DNA from: Silene conica | Taxonomy: Eukaryota > Streptophyta > Magnoliopsida > Caryophyllales > Caryophyllaceae | NCBI GenBank assembly: GCA_029255685.2 | Contig: CM055312.2 | Coordinates: 6,224,649-6,288,648 of the forward strand | DNA length: 64,000 nucleotides | Direction: 5' to 3' | Shown: positions 1-12,491 of the stretch, one piece after another | Layout of the letters: each line of letters opens with the position of its first letter | How positions within the stretch are numbered: position 1 is the stretch's first letter | The notes under the pieces: generated by a model | Database searches by the model: none | Told to the model about the DNA's origin: nothing | What the model saw: only the letters and a program-made list of their open reading frames with translations | Translations under genes and position numbers: made by a program

Positions 1-184
1 CTCATAGCTCCAAATCTCCAATATTGCAGAATTCTGGGCAATATATAGTCTATCGTCTATGTACACAGGCTATCACCCAAGTGTGTTGCAATCTATGTAC
101 AACTTCACCTTGGTGAAACCCGGAATGAAGATGGTATGGATTAAATAAGAAAGATATTGCATTACGATCACAAAATTGAGAAGG

Positions 185-190
185 TTTATT
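185..190 (-). terminator. Putative poly(A) signal of the beta-galactosidase gene
   Basis: AATAAA on the minus strand, about 30 bp past the TAA stop at 220-222. Position and sequence fit a plant near-upstream element, but plant poly(A) signals are loose. The rest of 1-219 is presumably 3' UTR and flank; nothing else is seen in it. Confidence 0.45.
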
Positions 191-219
191 GACTCGTAGA
201 AGCGATGAATGAAGGTGCA

Positions 220-3200
220 TTAGCTACAAATGGCTTCGACTGAAAGTTTCTTCATCACGTTTGCACATGGATCTCCTCCAAATAACTCGGGTTCAACAGT
301 TACAGCACAACCTGCCTGTCCAACACAATTCTACAGCAGAAAAGGATATTCATAAATTTATTTCCCTGAGGTATCGATCTTTTGAAGTTTTGAAAAGTAC
401 AAAATTCCGAAAAACATAGTATATATACCTTTTCAAATATGTCGTAGTTGAGGGCATGACAGCTTCCCTGTCTGTAATTTCCACAGGAGCCCTCTGGCGT
501 TCCGAAACTGACAAACTTAATTGACGAGATTTTCTGGCCAGGAGCACACCACAGGTGAGCCTTCGGCCTCAGTCGCTTGTTTGTCTTTCTAGAAGATTGT
601 AACTGCCAATTTAATAGTGTTGGCTGCCACTCCTTGATGTCTGAGCAAACACTGTTTATTTCTTTCTTCATTAACGAAATCATGTTTGGGTCTCCTCCCA
701 ATTCTTCAAGAACAACCATCAAGTTTCCTGTCGGTTTTAGCCAGGAGCGAGGTACGTGATACCTGAAATTGTATTTTATGGTTAACTCCATATCTATATT
801 ATGATGAATAAAACAAAAAAAAAAGGTAATCATGATCAGATATGGCACTCGGCTACTCACCATCTTTGTGATGGATCTCCACAATAACTTAAGCATTTTT
901 TCTCAGTAAAATATCCGGCATAGTTGCATTCGCGACAGGAACCTTTTGCTGTATAAGCAGGCCAATAACGTCCGATATTCTGTCCATTTATCCAAACTTG
1001 ACCTTTACCCATAGCACCCATATCTAAGGCAAGTGGTTCATTACCAGATGGACCATCAAATGTAGTCTGAAAGAAAGAACAACATTGTCATCGACAGTAG
1101 TCTTTTCACAGCAGCAAAGCAAATGATGAACTGATGTTAGTGACTCGAGTCTGAGGTGTGAATACTCACTTTATACCAAGTCAGTGGCTGTTTCTGAGCT
1201 ACAAACTCCCCCGCAAGCCACTCTACATTTGAGGTTCCACTAACTGAATCAAGATTCAATGATTCTCCCCGCAGACCAATCTGAAATAGATCAAGAAATT
1301 TAAGTTCTTTTGGTTATAAAAAGACTAGTGTTAGGGAAATGTAAGTTATCTCCTATGCCCGAGTTTACAAGAACAAATATAAATGTAGGAAGAATAACCT
1401 TATAGGACCAATTCTGCCATGTTAAGTCTCTCTTTCCCTTGTTCAAACCACTTAGCGAGACAGGACCGAGAATACCGGCATTCCACGTCTCATAATGTGG
1501 ACCGACGTTCTGAATTTTGAAGCACAAAGAATTTCATTAGTCATAGAGAGTGATTAAACATGGTAATTGGTTATATCGGTAATTAGTCATTAAGGTTGAG
1601 AAGTGCAATAGAGCATACCGGGAGCCCAACAGCAATGCTCAGGAGAGATATCTTGTTAACACCAGCCCTTAAGTTCACGCCTTTGCTAAAAGAGACCTTT
1701 GGGCTTTCGAGACTTCCATAAACAGTGTCTGCAACGACAAATAATAACAAATACATATAAAGAAAAGTCAATTGTAACTAAAACCGGAACTACTGCAGAC
1801 TTTTCTGACGATGATGATTGATGACTATCACAACCATCGTAAAGAGAGTGGATTTACAAGATTTCATGTTGTAGGAGTATTTAGGCTAGCTTTAGTTTCG
1901 AAGAAATCTAAACAGGTAGAACCTTGGATATGTCACACGAGTATAAATTTCTTTCTCGGTACATGATGATGAAAGAGGACACCCACCTGCTAGTTGACCG
2001 TTAATGTAAACTTGCAGCGCATGACCAGCAGACATTATAGTCAGAACAGGCAATTTTCCAGAGGTCAGAAAACCCTCATTCTGATCAATCACCACGCTGT
2101 TCACGAGAATCAAACATCAGCTAAGAAGTCAAAACAGAATAGCTACAGAATATCTGAGCACTGAAATAAATATTGAGAGTGTAAATTACTCACTCTGTCA
2201 TATACCACAGGTAGTCGGTCATATCTCTAGTGGTGTTTATTTGTTCAACTAAACCCACCACTGTAAATGCACTATCATCAATGGAAGCTGTCTCTTCATT
2301 GTACGATTGCCAAGAAAAATCTTGAAGAACAGGTGTGTACTTCATCTGTGCACTTTGGGCACCAACCTGCAATGCATTATGATGTTTAATATGGAGTGAA
2401 CGTTTCTCTGTATGACTACTGTTTTCTCCAAACAATCAGTCTACCTATGTAAAACTAATTCTGAATGTGATACCAATACAGGACTTGAGTGTACGGAATT
2501 ATTTTTTAGCAATGAACGATGCATGATGCCAGTATTAGGAATATTATGTTGTTGTAAGCTTGGAATAGCTTCAGGATCAAGTTAAAGTATATTTAGGAAA
2601 TATCTAAATATACATATCTATTATTTAGGAGTTATCTAAATATGTAATATTTCCTAAAGTCTTTAGGAAAGTATGACTTCTCCCTCTCTATATAAGTATA
2701 TGCTAAAGTTGTGGCATAACTTGTAGGAGATTGAGAACTAAGCAGAGATGATGGTCAAACAAAACGATAATGAATCTGGAACTTTTTGGTTGAGTTTTGG
2801 TGAATTTGGCAACCATGGTATAAGCAGAGATGATGGTCAATTTGGCAACCATGGTATAAGCAGAGATGATGGTCAAAATATGGATGAAAATGCTGAAGTT
2901 AGTGAAGAAAACAGAGAAGAAGATGATAAAAGTGAGAATGGGGATATTAATGAGTTAAGTGGAACCAATCCTAATGATGAGGAGCATGAGCAACTTCATA
3001 CTCCGTTGAGACGAACAACGAGACAAAGTCGTAGGCCAGGATATCTGGACGACTATCTATGTCTCGCCGAGTCTGAGGGTGAACGTCTCTTGATCATGAT
3101 AAATGAAGAGCCATGGGACTTCAATGAGGCTAAAGATTCAAAGTACTGGATGATGGCTTGTGAGGATGAAATTTGTTCAATAAAAAAGAACAAAACATGG

Positions 3201-6200
3201 AATTTGGTTGATTTACCGGTCGGAGCTAAAGCAATTGGGCTAAAATGGGTGTTTAAGATCAAACGTAATCCCGATGGAAGTATCAACAAATACAAAGCAA
3301 GACTCGTTGCAAAGGGATACGTACAGAGGCATGGTATTGATTTTGAAGAGGTGTTTGCTCCAGTAGCACGCATTGAGACAATTCGATTCATAATTGCTCT
3401 AGCCGCTTCAAATGACTGGGAAGTGCATCACCTTGATGTGAAAACCGCGTTTTTGCATGGTGAGTTAAAAGAAGTGGTATATGTCACACAACCAGAGGGG
3501 TTTGAGGTCAAAGGGAGTGAGAACAAGGTATATAAATTGAACAAAGCACTCTATGGGTTAAAGCAAGCACCTAGGGCATGGAATGAGAAGTTAAACAAGA
3601 TTCTCAATAAGTTGAGTTTTGGTAAGTGCTCAAAAGAGCCATCGATTTATCGAAAGGAGGAAAAGGGACATCTTCTTGTTGTTGCTGTGTATGTAGATGA
3701 CCTTTTGGTAACAGGGTCTAGCTTGAGGATGATAGCTGAGTTCAAGAAAGAAATGGCAACAAATTTCGAAATGAGTGATCTTGGAAAACTAACCTACTAT
3801 CTTGGTATTGAGGTGTTTCAGCACAAGGATGGTATAACACTGAAGCAAGAGAGATACGCATCTAAAATACTGGAAGAAACTGGAATGAAAGAATGTAACG
3901 CGTCGCAAGTACCAATGGACCAAAATGTGAAGTTATCAAAAGACATGAAAGAGAGTCGCATTAATGAAAAGGAGTATAGAAGAAGCATTGGATGTCTCCG
4001 ATATCTTCTTCATACTAGACCGGACCTCTCCTTCAGTGTTGGAGTACTCAGCCGGTACATGCAAGAGCCACAACAGTCTCACGGAGCAGCATTAAAACAA
4101 GTGCTAAGGTATTTACAAGGAACTTTAACTCATGGTCTTACCTTTAAAAGATCAAATGGCACAAGATTAGTGGGCTACAGTGACAGCAGCCATAATGTTG
4201 ATATGGATGATGGAAGGAGCACGACTGGTCACGTTTTCTACTTTAATGAATGTCCTATTACTTGGTGCTCACAGAAGCAAGATACGGTAGCCTTATCATC
4301 TTGTGAAGCCGAATTTATGGCTGCTACGGAAGCAGCAAAGCAAGCAATTTGGCTTCAAGAATTGTTTGCTGAGATAACCAATAAAGAATGTGAAAGGGTG
4401 ACTATTCGAGTTGATAATAAGTCAGCAATCGCACTTTCCAAGAATCCTGTGTTCCATGGTCGTAGTAAACATATACACACGAGATATCACTTTATACGTG
4501 AATGTGTTGAGAATGAGCAAGTGGAGGTTGAGCATGTTCCAGGAAATGAGCAAAAGGCTGACATCTTAACAAAAGCACTTGGAAGAATTAAGTTCAAGGA
4601 AATGAGAAATCTCATTGGCGTTCAAGATGTGAAGGAGGGTGATTTCAAGCTTAAGGGGGAGAATGTTGTTGTAAGCTTGGAATAGCTTCAGGATCAAGTT
4701 AAAGTATATTTAGGAAATATCTAAATATACATCTATTATTTAGGAGTTATCTAAATATGTAATATTTCCTAAAGTCTTTAGGAAAGTATGACTTCTCCCT
4801 CTCTATATAAGTATATGCTAAAGTTGTGGCATAACTTGTAGGAGATTGAGAACTTAAGGTTTTGAGTTATTTTCCTTAAACTAATAAGAGAGTTATTCTT
4901 ATTTATCCATCAATCGTCTATATATTATAATTGTTGGTCAACCATCACCTTAAGGTTTTGGTTGAGATGGTTCATCTATCCTGGTATCAGAGCCAATGTG
5001 ACCGAAGGTCACGGGCTCGAATCCTGGCGACCTCAAAACCCCTCAAAAACCACGAAGTGGAAACCCGCACGCGGTATGGGGGAGCCTGTGCAAACTAACC
5101 ACTCTTCAAGCTCAACGGGCATTTGAGTGAGGGAGCGTATTAGAAATATTATAATACTTGGTCAACCATCACCTTAAGGTTTTGGTTGAGATGGTTCATC
5201 TACAGTCAGCAGTTCCAATTGTACTCTTTCATGAAATCGGGACTCTCCAACTAATAAAATGAATCATGACAAGAGGTAGTTCTCACCCTTGCAGTATTGT
5301 AAACAGTGTGTTTGCAATCAGGAAGAATGCTAATCGACCAGGGTGGCAGATTGTAGTGATTATCACCATACGCCACAGTAGCGTAAGAGCTTGGATTATA
5401 ATTTGCAAGGAATGCAGCACATGATCCAGACGCAGACTTGAAAACATGAGCCTGAATGATATAGAACGAAGACATATTACAATGTCAGAAAGACGGTATT
5501 ATTATGAACATGCATCATTGCATAAAAGTATTTTGAGTGGAAAGCTAACCTCTTGACTAGCACCTAACTTGACCACAGTCGGATCACTGGAAACTAAAGC
5601 TGGCTCACACAATTTTACTGCTCTATGCAAATCTTTTAAATGACCCCATTTTGGTTGATTTCGAAGCCCTGTAAGTTGAAAGAAACCAACGAAACCAAGA
5701 AATTACTCCAACAATTGTGAATCATAAAGCATCTACGTGCGCAATAGATCCAACGAGAAGCTACTACTAGAAGTATTATAATATTTGAAATAGAATTTGT
5801 GACATAATATTATCAGTTAAGTACTCGTGTTTATGTAAGAGTGAAAGATATTTACCAAGTTCATCAAGAGGAGCATCATAATCATAGCTAGTGGCAATGA
5901 ACGGACCACCTGCAGTTCTACCAAAATTTGTACCGCCATGATACTGATCACACAGAGAATACAGGGTAAGTACATACAAAAAAAACAAACACAAAAAGTT
6001 CGGAGTTTGGGCTAATGCGCCAAGAAATTCACGGACCATGTAATAATTGACAAAAGACCCTCCTTTCTGTATGAATCTAGCGACGGAAAATGCCAAATCT
6101 TCGGCTGGTCTAGTAGGTACTGCACCCCCGAATTCAGTATACCTGAAAGCATAACACTCAAAAATAGATGTTCAGCCTCAAGTTACACTCATCATTTATT

Positions 6201-8485
6201 AACACCTAAAACCGTTAAAAATCTCACCATCCTGTCCATGCCTCTGTCCACATCTTCGGTTTATAATCCTTGTTAGGAGAAAAATAATCACAGTAGAACC
6301 CATTGCAAGTGTTAATCTGCAAGGAACATGCAATTTATTTACTAACATAAAAAAAACAAGTACAGAAGTACTATTTCATTCACTAAGTCAATCAACATAC
6401 TTAGCATAATGCCGTCAACCTCAGCATAACGCAATATTATAAAATTAAATGGTGATGATGATATGGATTATTCATTTCTTGTGAGTACCGAAGAAACAAT
6501 TATCATACTCCATAGACCATAATATTTTACTCATTTTCCCATTCTCCTAGATCAGACATAATAACAACACATACATGAGAGAAGGTTCGTTGTACAAGGG
6601 GTCATTATAATATTCAAGACAGTCGGAGTGAATTATATAACACATATCAAGCTGACCATACCGTTAATTTATTAGAAACACTAAGCGAATCCCATGTGGA
6701 AATGTGGAATGCCACTTCGACTGTCACAGTACTAAGTAATGCACCAAGTTGATAAACCGGGAATATTTATAAGCTATTAAAGAGCATAACCATCCCATAT
6801 TAGCCTACTCCGTATAAACCGTACTACACCAAAGAGTAAAACAATAATTGAAGATTTACTAAAGATTCTTACAACAGGATCTGGAGCATCATCCTGCTTG
6901 CACATGATCCATGGAACTCCAGTGTTTAACCCAACAGCCATTTTCGCTGCCCAATTTGTGTATGATTTACCAGGTTCACCAAATCTATTCTCTAGCGGAC
7001 CATATTCATTTTCAATCTGCCAACAAACACAACCCGTCATCCCAAGATGATTTCACTTCGGCTAACATACATCGTCATTTGTGATGTGGTAATATTCACA
7101 TGTCTTAACCAAGTGGTGTTAGTCCAGTGGTAACTGAGTTAAACCTTACAGCTTGCAGAAATGCAGGAGCTGAGAAGTCTCAGGTTCGATTACCAACTGG
7201 GGCGATGACCACTTGACCACTGCAGCTCCCGAAGGGGTGGCTTACATGGTCCATGTGGTGGTGCGGGGATTAAACCCTCGTCACCAAAAAAAAAACATTC
7301 ACATGTCTTGCAATCAAAACCCAAATACCTGAGATAAGATAATTGGACCGCCTTGTGACTCGAACAATTTTTCTGATTTCATCATGTCAACAATCTTCAT
7401 GGTAAATTTTTGCATGGCATCCTAGGCAAACAGTCCAACAAATTTCATCTTCAGTAAACTATATACTTCACAAGAAATACCCCCTCCCCCGTCCCCATCA
7501 TTTGTTTACTTTTTTATTCTTTGTGAGTTGTATTTTAATCAACGATAAACAAATGACTGAAACAGAGAAGACGTATATTGTATCGCATGAGTGACGAGGG
7601 ATTACTAGCAAACCTTGAACGGTTCATTATCAGTTCTGAAGTTTATGCCTGGAACATACTTCAGCCATACAGGAAATCCTCTGAAATTAGTCAATTAGCC
7701 ATAAATCTCTAACATAATTACCCAACATTATCAAGAGTAAAAAGTTGAAAAAAATGAAACAGTAAAAAAAAAGTAATTACCCAAAATTCCATTCAGCACA
7801 AACATAAGGTCCAATCCTCAAATGAGCATATAAACCAGCTTGTTGAACTAACTTGATGAACTTCACAAGATCATACCTTTCTTCAAAATAATACTGTAAA
7901 TTATGAAAAAGAAACAAACTTTACTACCAAATTAACACTACAAAACAAAATTACCCCATGCAAATTGTGGGGTAAGAGTGGTCGGATACTCGGATGTACG
8001 CGGTCTTACCCTTGTGTTTCAGAATAACAAATTATTACTAAAAAGGTAAATAAAATGCAAAAAAAGTGAAGAAATTATTATTACTTGGCCAGGTTGAGGT
8101 TCATGTCCATTCCAGAAAACATAAGTTTGGATTACATCAACACCTCCTTCTTTAGCCTTTTGTATAAGATCTGGCCACATCTAAAATCAACCAATCACAA
8201 AAATTAAGCAAAACCCATGTCACATTTCCAACTAAAACACATTTTTAAAAAGCCCGTCACCAATAACAACAACATTACCCCAATGTTCGCAAATTACAGA
8301 ACACATACCTCAGGAGTACTTCTGGGATAATGAATAGACCCAGAAAAAAGAATCCTTCTTTGGCCATTAATTGTAATAGCTTTATGATCATATGCAACAT
8401 TTGCATTAACCAACAATGATAAATCATGAAAAACAATCAAAATTGGTAACAAAATTGTCAAAAATGTATACTTTTTGTTCAACAT
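220..8485 (-). CDS. BGAL1: Beta-galactosidase, GH35 with C-terminal SUEL lectin domain, 19 exons
   Basis: Secreted enzyme that removes terminal beta-galactosyl residues from cell-wall polysaccharides and glycoproteins. Exons in coding order, all with GT-AG borders and consistent phase: 8485-8309, 8180-8085, 7893-7781, 7680-7614, 7421-7329, 7016-6873, 6316-6228, 6142-6037, 5943-5856, 5668-5550, 5451-5287, 2366-2194, 2096-1987, 1728-1619, 1509-1399, 1280-1170, 1066-861, 762-429, 330-220. They total 2,523 bp, giving 840 residues, the usual length for the family. Residues 1 to about 28 look like a signal peptide. [14 protein letters not shown] (about 175-188) carries the acid/base Glu at about 186, split by intron 5. 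WTEAWTGW carries the nucleophile Glu at about 255. The last ~85 residues are the Cys-rich galactose-binding (SUEL) lectin domain. Closest in my memory to Arabidopsis BGAL1; BGAL3 is the main alternative. No break is seen. Intron 11 (2367-5286) is swollen by nested retroelements and intron 5 holds a SINE. Confidence 0.95.
2547..4922 (+). mobile_element. Ty1/Copia element, incomplete, inserted in the TRIM
   Basis: The right LTR is 4664-4922 and starts TGTTGTTGTAAGC after a purine tract (about 4650-4663). The left LTR (from 2547) is shorter. A 5-bp TSD tatta (2542-2546 and 4923-4927) marks insertion inside the left TRIM repeat. The shared LTR parts are nearly identical, so the insertion is young. 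The element is incomplete: only the 3' part of pol remains. Host splice sites on both sides are untouched. Confidence 0.85.
2748..4685 (+). pseudogene. Copia pol remnant: reverse transcriptase and RNase H
   Basis: An open frame of 645 codons covering the linker after integrase, then the Copia reverse transcriptase (with the YVDD catalytic motif) and RNase H with its conserved C-terminal tRNA-proximal region. The frame begins with a short direct repeat (about 2808-2878, two units of roughly 36-39 bp). It has no gag, protease or integrase, so it is a fossil part and not an autonomous element. It overlaps the start of the right LTR. Confidence 0.85.
7107..7296 (+). mobile_element. tRNA-derived SINE in intron 5 of the beta-galactosidase gene
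   Basis: Flanked by a perfect 13-bp direct repeat attcacatgtctt (7094-7106 and 7297-7309). Near the 5' end are a Pol III box A (about 7120-7130, TAGTCCAGTGG) and box B (7183-7193, GGTTCGATTAC). The 3' end has an A run before the duplication. Length about 190 bp, antisense to the host gene. All SINE hallmarks are present and it looks recent because the TSD is perfect. Confidence 0.88.
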
Positions 8486-8870
8486 TTTGATTTTTGTTTG
8501 TTAATTAACAATGTGGGTTGCTGTTTTGAGCAAACTAAAGCTATACAAGTCTTTAACACAACTTTTATTCTCTTGGGTTTGTTGTGCTTATGACACTTTA
8601 TTCTATGCTTATTTAGTGAGAGAAAGTAGTGTGAGACTGTAAAGACTAAAGAGACAAGTGAAAGAAACCAGCTGTGAAATTATGTCTTTCTGTTTTTCTT
8701 TTTTTCTTTATGAAGTTGTAGATATTTCACCGATTTTATTTTGTCACGATGGATTGAAGGATACGGTTTTCACACTCGATTAAAATAGACATTATGAAAA
8801 TAAAAACAATGTTATGTTGTTATTTTGTTTGAGTGTTAAAAATAAAGGAAAATATAAGCGTTGTTTCTAA
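8486..8870 (-). promoter_or_regulatory. Upstream region of the beta-galactosidase gene
   Basis: AT-rich DNA directly upstream of the start codon on the minus strand. It must hold the 5' UTR and core promoter by position. I see no convincing TATA box or named cis element, so no site is called inside it. Confidence 0.4.
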
Positions 8871-9245
8871 AGCTTGCTATTTTGTGTGAAATATCCAATT
8901 TTTTTATTCAGAAAACTTTAAGAGGCTATAACTCATATTTACGAGCTCAGAAAGTAACGATTTTTTTTACAAATAGATCATCTTTTCAAGAACTACAACT
9001 TAAAAAAATAATTGTCGAGTTCGTAATTTGTGACCAAGAGATATGGTCACCCGAATTTTGTTGGTCAACAAAACTTTCACATATAAAAACTCCTAGGCTC
9101 CTAGTCATGGAATTCAAATACGACAATTTTTTTTAGTTCTCATAAATATGAGCAATTTGAGAAAAAAAATATCAATTTCTAACTCATAAACATGAGTTAT
9201 AGCCTCTTAAAGTTTTCCGTACAATTTTGACAAAATATCAAATCT
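8871..9245. repeat. Inverted-repeat element, MITE-like
   Basis: Two arms of about 95-100 bp face each other. The best part is AACTTTAAGAGGCTATAACT on the left (about 8914-8933) and its near-perfect complement on the right (about 9190-9212). The arms enclose about 180 bp. I find no clear target duplication, so superfamily assignment is open. The open frame at 8861-9136 runs through the left arm and looks fortuitous. Confidence 0.6.
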
Positions 9246-11786
9246 TAGGAGACCGTCTGCATTTTCCGTAAAAATAATGTTTTATTGGTTTGTGAAAAAT
9301 CAATTAAACATGTCAATTGTACAGTAAACTTTACAATAAAATTATTTGAAAATGGTGATGGAAGTTGGATGTAGTTTTCAAGTACTCTATATATTCGTTA
9401 CAAATTCTCATTTGTGACGGACATATTCGGTACAAGCTTGTGACAGGTCAAATATTATACTACATGTTAAGTAGAAAAAAATAAATCATTTGGGATTCTC
9501 TAAACTTGTCTTACCTACACAATAAATAAAAGCTATCGGATCCGTCATAAGTATGTTATGTATATATTCATAACAATGAAGACTTATAGTAGAGTGTTTA
9601 GTGCATAGATGACGGACAATACTAACTACTTTCATGAAACTTTTTTTATTTTGGTACATGCATCACTAATTGATGAGACTTTGAAGCAACTTAACATTAC
9701 ACCTTTTAACCTACCTAACTAACTAAGACTTCATTATCTCATGAACTCTCGTATTAAAGGAGATAGATGACATACATAATAGTGACCTTCATTGAAAATG
9801 TATTGTGTATCCTACATTCATCCACATTAAGGGTGTTAAAAGACTGATCTCGACCTGTTCATTAGATCGATTGATATTGTCCGGTCGAAACCTGGATGGA
9901 TCGAATACATTTTAGTTTGATTTTTCGGTCTACATACTAAAGATTGGTGGTGGTCATCTGTCTTGTCCGGTCCACAATAAAAAAAAAATCAACAAAATTG
10001 TCTAGCTCCTCTTTTTTCTAATCCAAACCTAGAAACATCGGGGATTTCGATATCCGATTTTTGGGTTTGGACTTTAGGGCTAGGGTTGTTGCCTGTCGGT
10101 CTTTTTCTTATATTAGAACACACTTCACCCCCTTAATCAATGTGTTTAGTGTGGTGGTTGCGCCCTTACTCATGAGATTAGGATATGATTCCTATTCATA
10201 GGGATGGAGCAAATTCTTTGCCGAGCCATTTGCCTATTTGTGAGAACACTCGCTAAGGGATTATACATGATTTTGTCTCGAGTGTGTAATTATATTTTAA
10301 ATTGTATAATTCTCGTATCTTGAAAGATATTTCTTAATAAATAATACTATAATAGATTAGTTTTTACACCCCGTATATGAACAAGATTATGAATCACATA
10401 TCATGATGTTTTCATGCGTGCATTCATCAAAACTGTTGCGTGTATCCTTTTGTGCTAATTAGTGGAATTGCATGCACGGAAGGCATTAGTTAGTTGCATC
10501 TTAAATATTTTAGATTTAGTTAATGTTTCACTATCACTTTAATTATTACCATTATTATTATTATTATCATTATTTTTATTATTATTTTGTTTATGTTTGA
10601 TTAATACAATAAGTGATATAATATTTAACCTGTCTTAAATTTAAGACAAATTTTATGATTTTAAACCGGAATTTGTGTAAATGAAATCTTTTCTCTGAAC
10701 GTTTGCATGATTTTGGAAAGTACATGTTGCATGCACTAATCTAGCTCGTTTAATTTAAACTTTCTTTTCTATCCTTGTGGTATTATGTTAACTAATCATA
10801 GGTATTGCTTTGTTACCAAACACGAGTAATTGTCAATTTAAATAGATAATTTTTTTTTTTACAATTCAGAAGTGATCTAAATTAAATCATTTAGCCATTT
10901 AACGTTTAGATTTACGTTTTTTTAACATGTGCCCTAAAAATACACATTAATAACCTAAATGTGGAAAGATTCACGACATATTGTCATGAGATATTTTAGC
11001 ATAAACTCATTTCTTTGTAATTAATGAGAATATGTTGTGAATATGACCATATTAGATTATTAGAGATACGCATTAAAAAAACCGTTAACCTAAACTACTT
11101 AATAACTTGTATATTATGAAACTTTGTTTTGGACATTATTATATTGGCTAAATCAATAACTTTAGTTATATGAGTCGGTTTTACATATGAAATTAGTAGT
11201 ACAACTGCAAAACGAAAGAGTATATGAAGTCAATGGTTCAAGTGTTCAACAACGGAAACCTACCGCATCCCTTAATACATTCGCAAGGAGATTAATTATT
11301 ATTGACGGAATTTAAACCGGATCAAAATATTATCGGTCGTCAGTATTTAGAAGTAGTGGAGAGTGCACTCATTGGTGGAATTTGGTGGAATAGTGTTAAA
11401 TATGTGGTTGACTGATATGTAATGTGCCCTTACTTTTAGGGAGGAAAAGGTATAGTGTCTGAAGACTGAACAATAATGAGCATCGTAGTCCGCATTTGTC
11501 TATTTGATGCCTCTACATAAAACACGGCTTGTGGCTCTAAATTCTTAAACACTATATTCAATCAATAATCTTATATCTCGACAATAACAAGTTTACAATA
11601 ATTCATACACTACATTACAAAACACTATAATCAATAATGTTATATCCACCATAATCATAATTGTTGAGATATTGGCAAGATATTGCCTTATCACATTAGA
11701 ATATTATCGAATAATAATATAATATAGTTGTTGTGATATTTAGGCTATCTAGTTTCATTGAGTTGGAGTCTTGGTTTTACTTTATA
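9246..11786. other. AT-rich intergenic stretch without recognised genes
   Basis: No open frame of note. It contains short palindromic pieces such as a cgtcacaag/cttgtgacg-type sequence near 9410-9445, an ATT microsatellite around 10550-10590, and several poly-T tracts. Probably decayed transposon debris. Confidence 0.5.
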
Positions 11787-11982
11787 CTCTTTCCGATTTA
11801 TTGTGTTGTTCACTTTTGATTTTAACACAAGAAATAAGGAAATTAATTTGGACCACACAATACACATGACCCCACATGAAATTGATTTTGGACCATACAA
11901 AGTTGTCCAAAAGAGGAAAAAGGGAACGTCAGTGTTATTAGACCAAAACGGAAAAAGGAACATCATAGGAAATCGGAGGTAG
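11787..11982. mobile_element. Stowaway-like MITE
   Basis: Terminal inverted repeats CTCTTTCCGATTT (11787-11799) and AAATCGGAGGTAG (11970-11982) resemble the CTCCCTCCG ends of plant Stowaway/Mariner MITEs. TA dinucleotides on both sides give the expected TSD. About 196 bp, no coding capacity. The open frames across it on both strands are shadows. Confidence 0.75.
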
Positions 11983-12491
11983 TATAAGTAATATATATCG
12001 TATTATTGTTAGAATCGGATCACATAATCAATAATATAATTCTCAATTATTCAATTCTCCACTCTATAATCCTAACAATAATATTATTACAAAACACTAT
12101 AATCAATAATGTTACACATAGCATTCCTATACCGTTTTATAGTTGGCATGTTGATACGAATCTTCTATATAATGTCACATGATTTATTTATTTATTTATT
12201 TTTTTTTTTATTTTTTTTAATTTTTTAGTGAGGAAACCGCGATTAAGCGCTAATTATTCTTCTTTGATTATCCTTTTTGTCACATTACCCCAATAACTAA
12301 TAATAATAAAGAAAAAATTTAAAAATTAATAATAATAACAATTTTACATAAGTGTGTAGTGTTATAATGTAAGTATGTAATGTTATAAGTATTAATTTGT
12401 ACTGTTATAATATAAGTATATAGTGTTACGAAGATAAGTTTGTACTGTTATAATATAATTATGGGTCGGGTATTCCAAAAAACGGGACGGG
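11983..12491. other. AT-rich flank with short degenerate repeats
   Basis: Contains a segment bounded by TTGTTAGAAT and ATCCTAACAA (about 12006-12080) that could be a small LTR or inverted-repeat remnant. A degenerate repeat around gtactgttataatataagta occurs between about 12345 and 12465. No gene is seen. Confidence 0.4.

Larger units (their letters stand above)
2533..5204 (+). mobile_element. TRIM (miniature LTR retrotransposon), split by a Copia insertion
   Basis: The right terminal repeat is 5138-5204 (67 bp, ending CA). The left one is split: 2533-2546 before and about 4928-4979 after the inserted Copia. Next to the left repeat lies a primer binding site TGGTATCAGAGC (4982-4993, initiator Met tRNA), and a purine tract (about 5125-5137) precedes the right repeat. 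Flanks gccag (2528-2532) and gtcag (5205-5209) agree at 4 of 5 bases, so they are a likely TSD. Without the Copia it would be about 290 bp with no coding capacity. The interior holds a stretch GGGCTCGAATCC resembling a tRNA B box. It lies in intron 11 of the beta-galactosidase gene. Confidence 0.8.

Noticed and set aside
4990-5040. Possible tRNA gene in the TRIM interior
   Set aside because: Only a T-arm-like stretch is seen; no full cloverleaf or anticodon arm could be drawn.
10110-10330. Possible SINE or LINE tail in the intergenic stretch
   Set aside because: A box-A-like word is present, but no clear box B, tail or target duplication was found.
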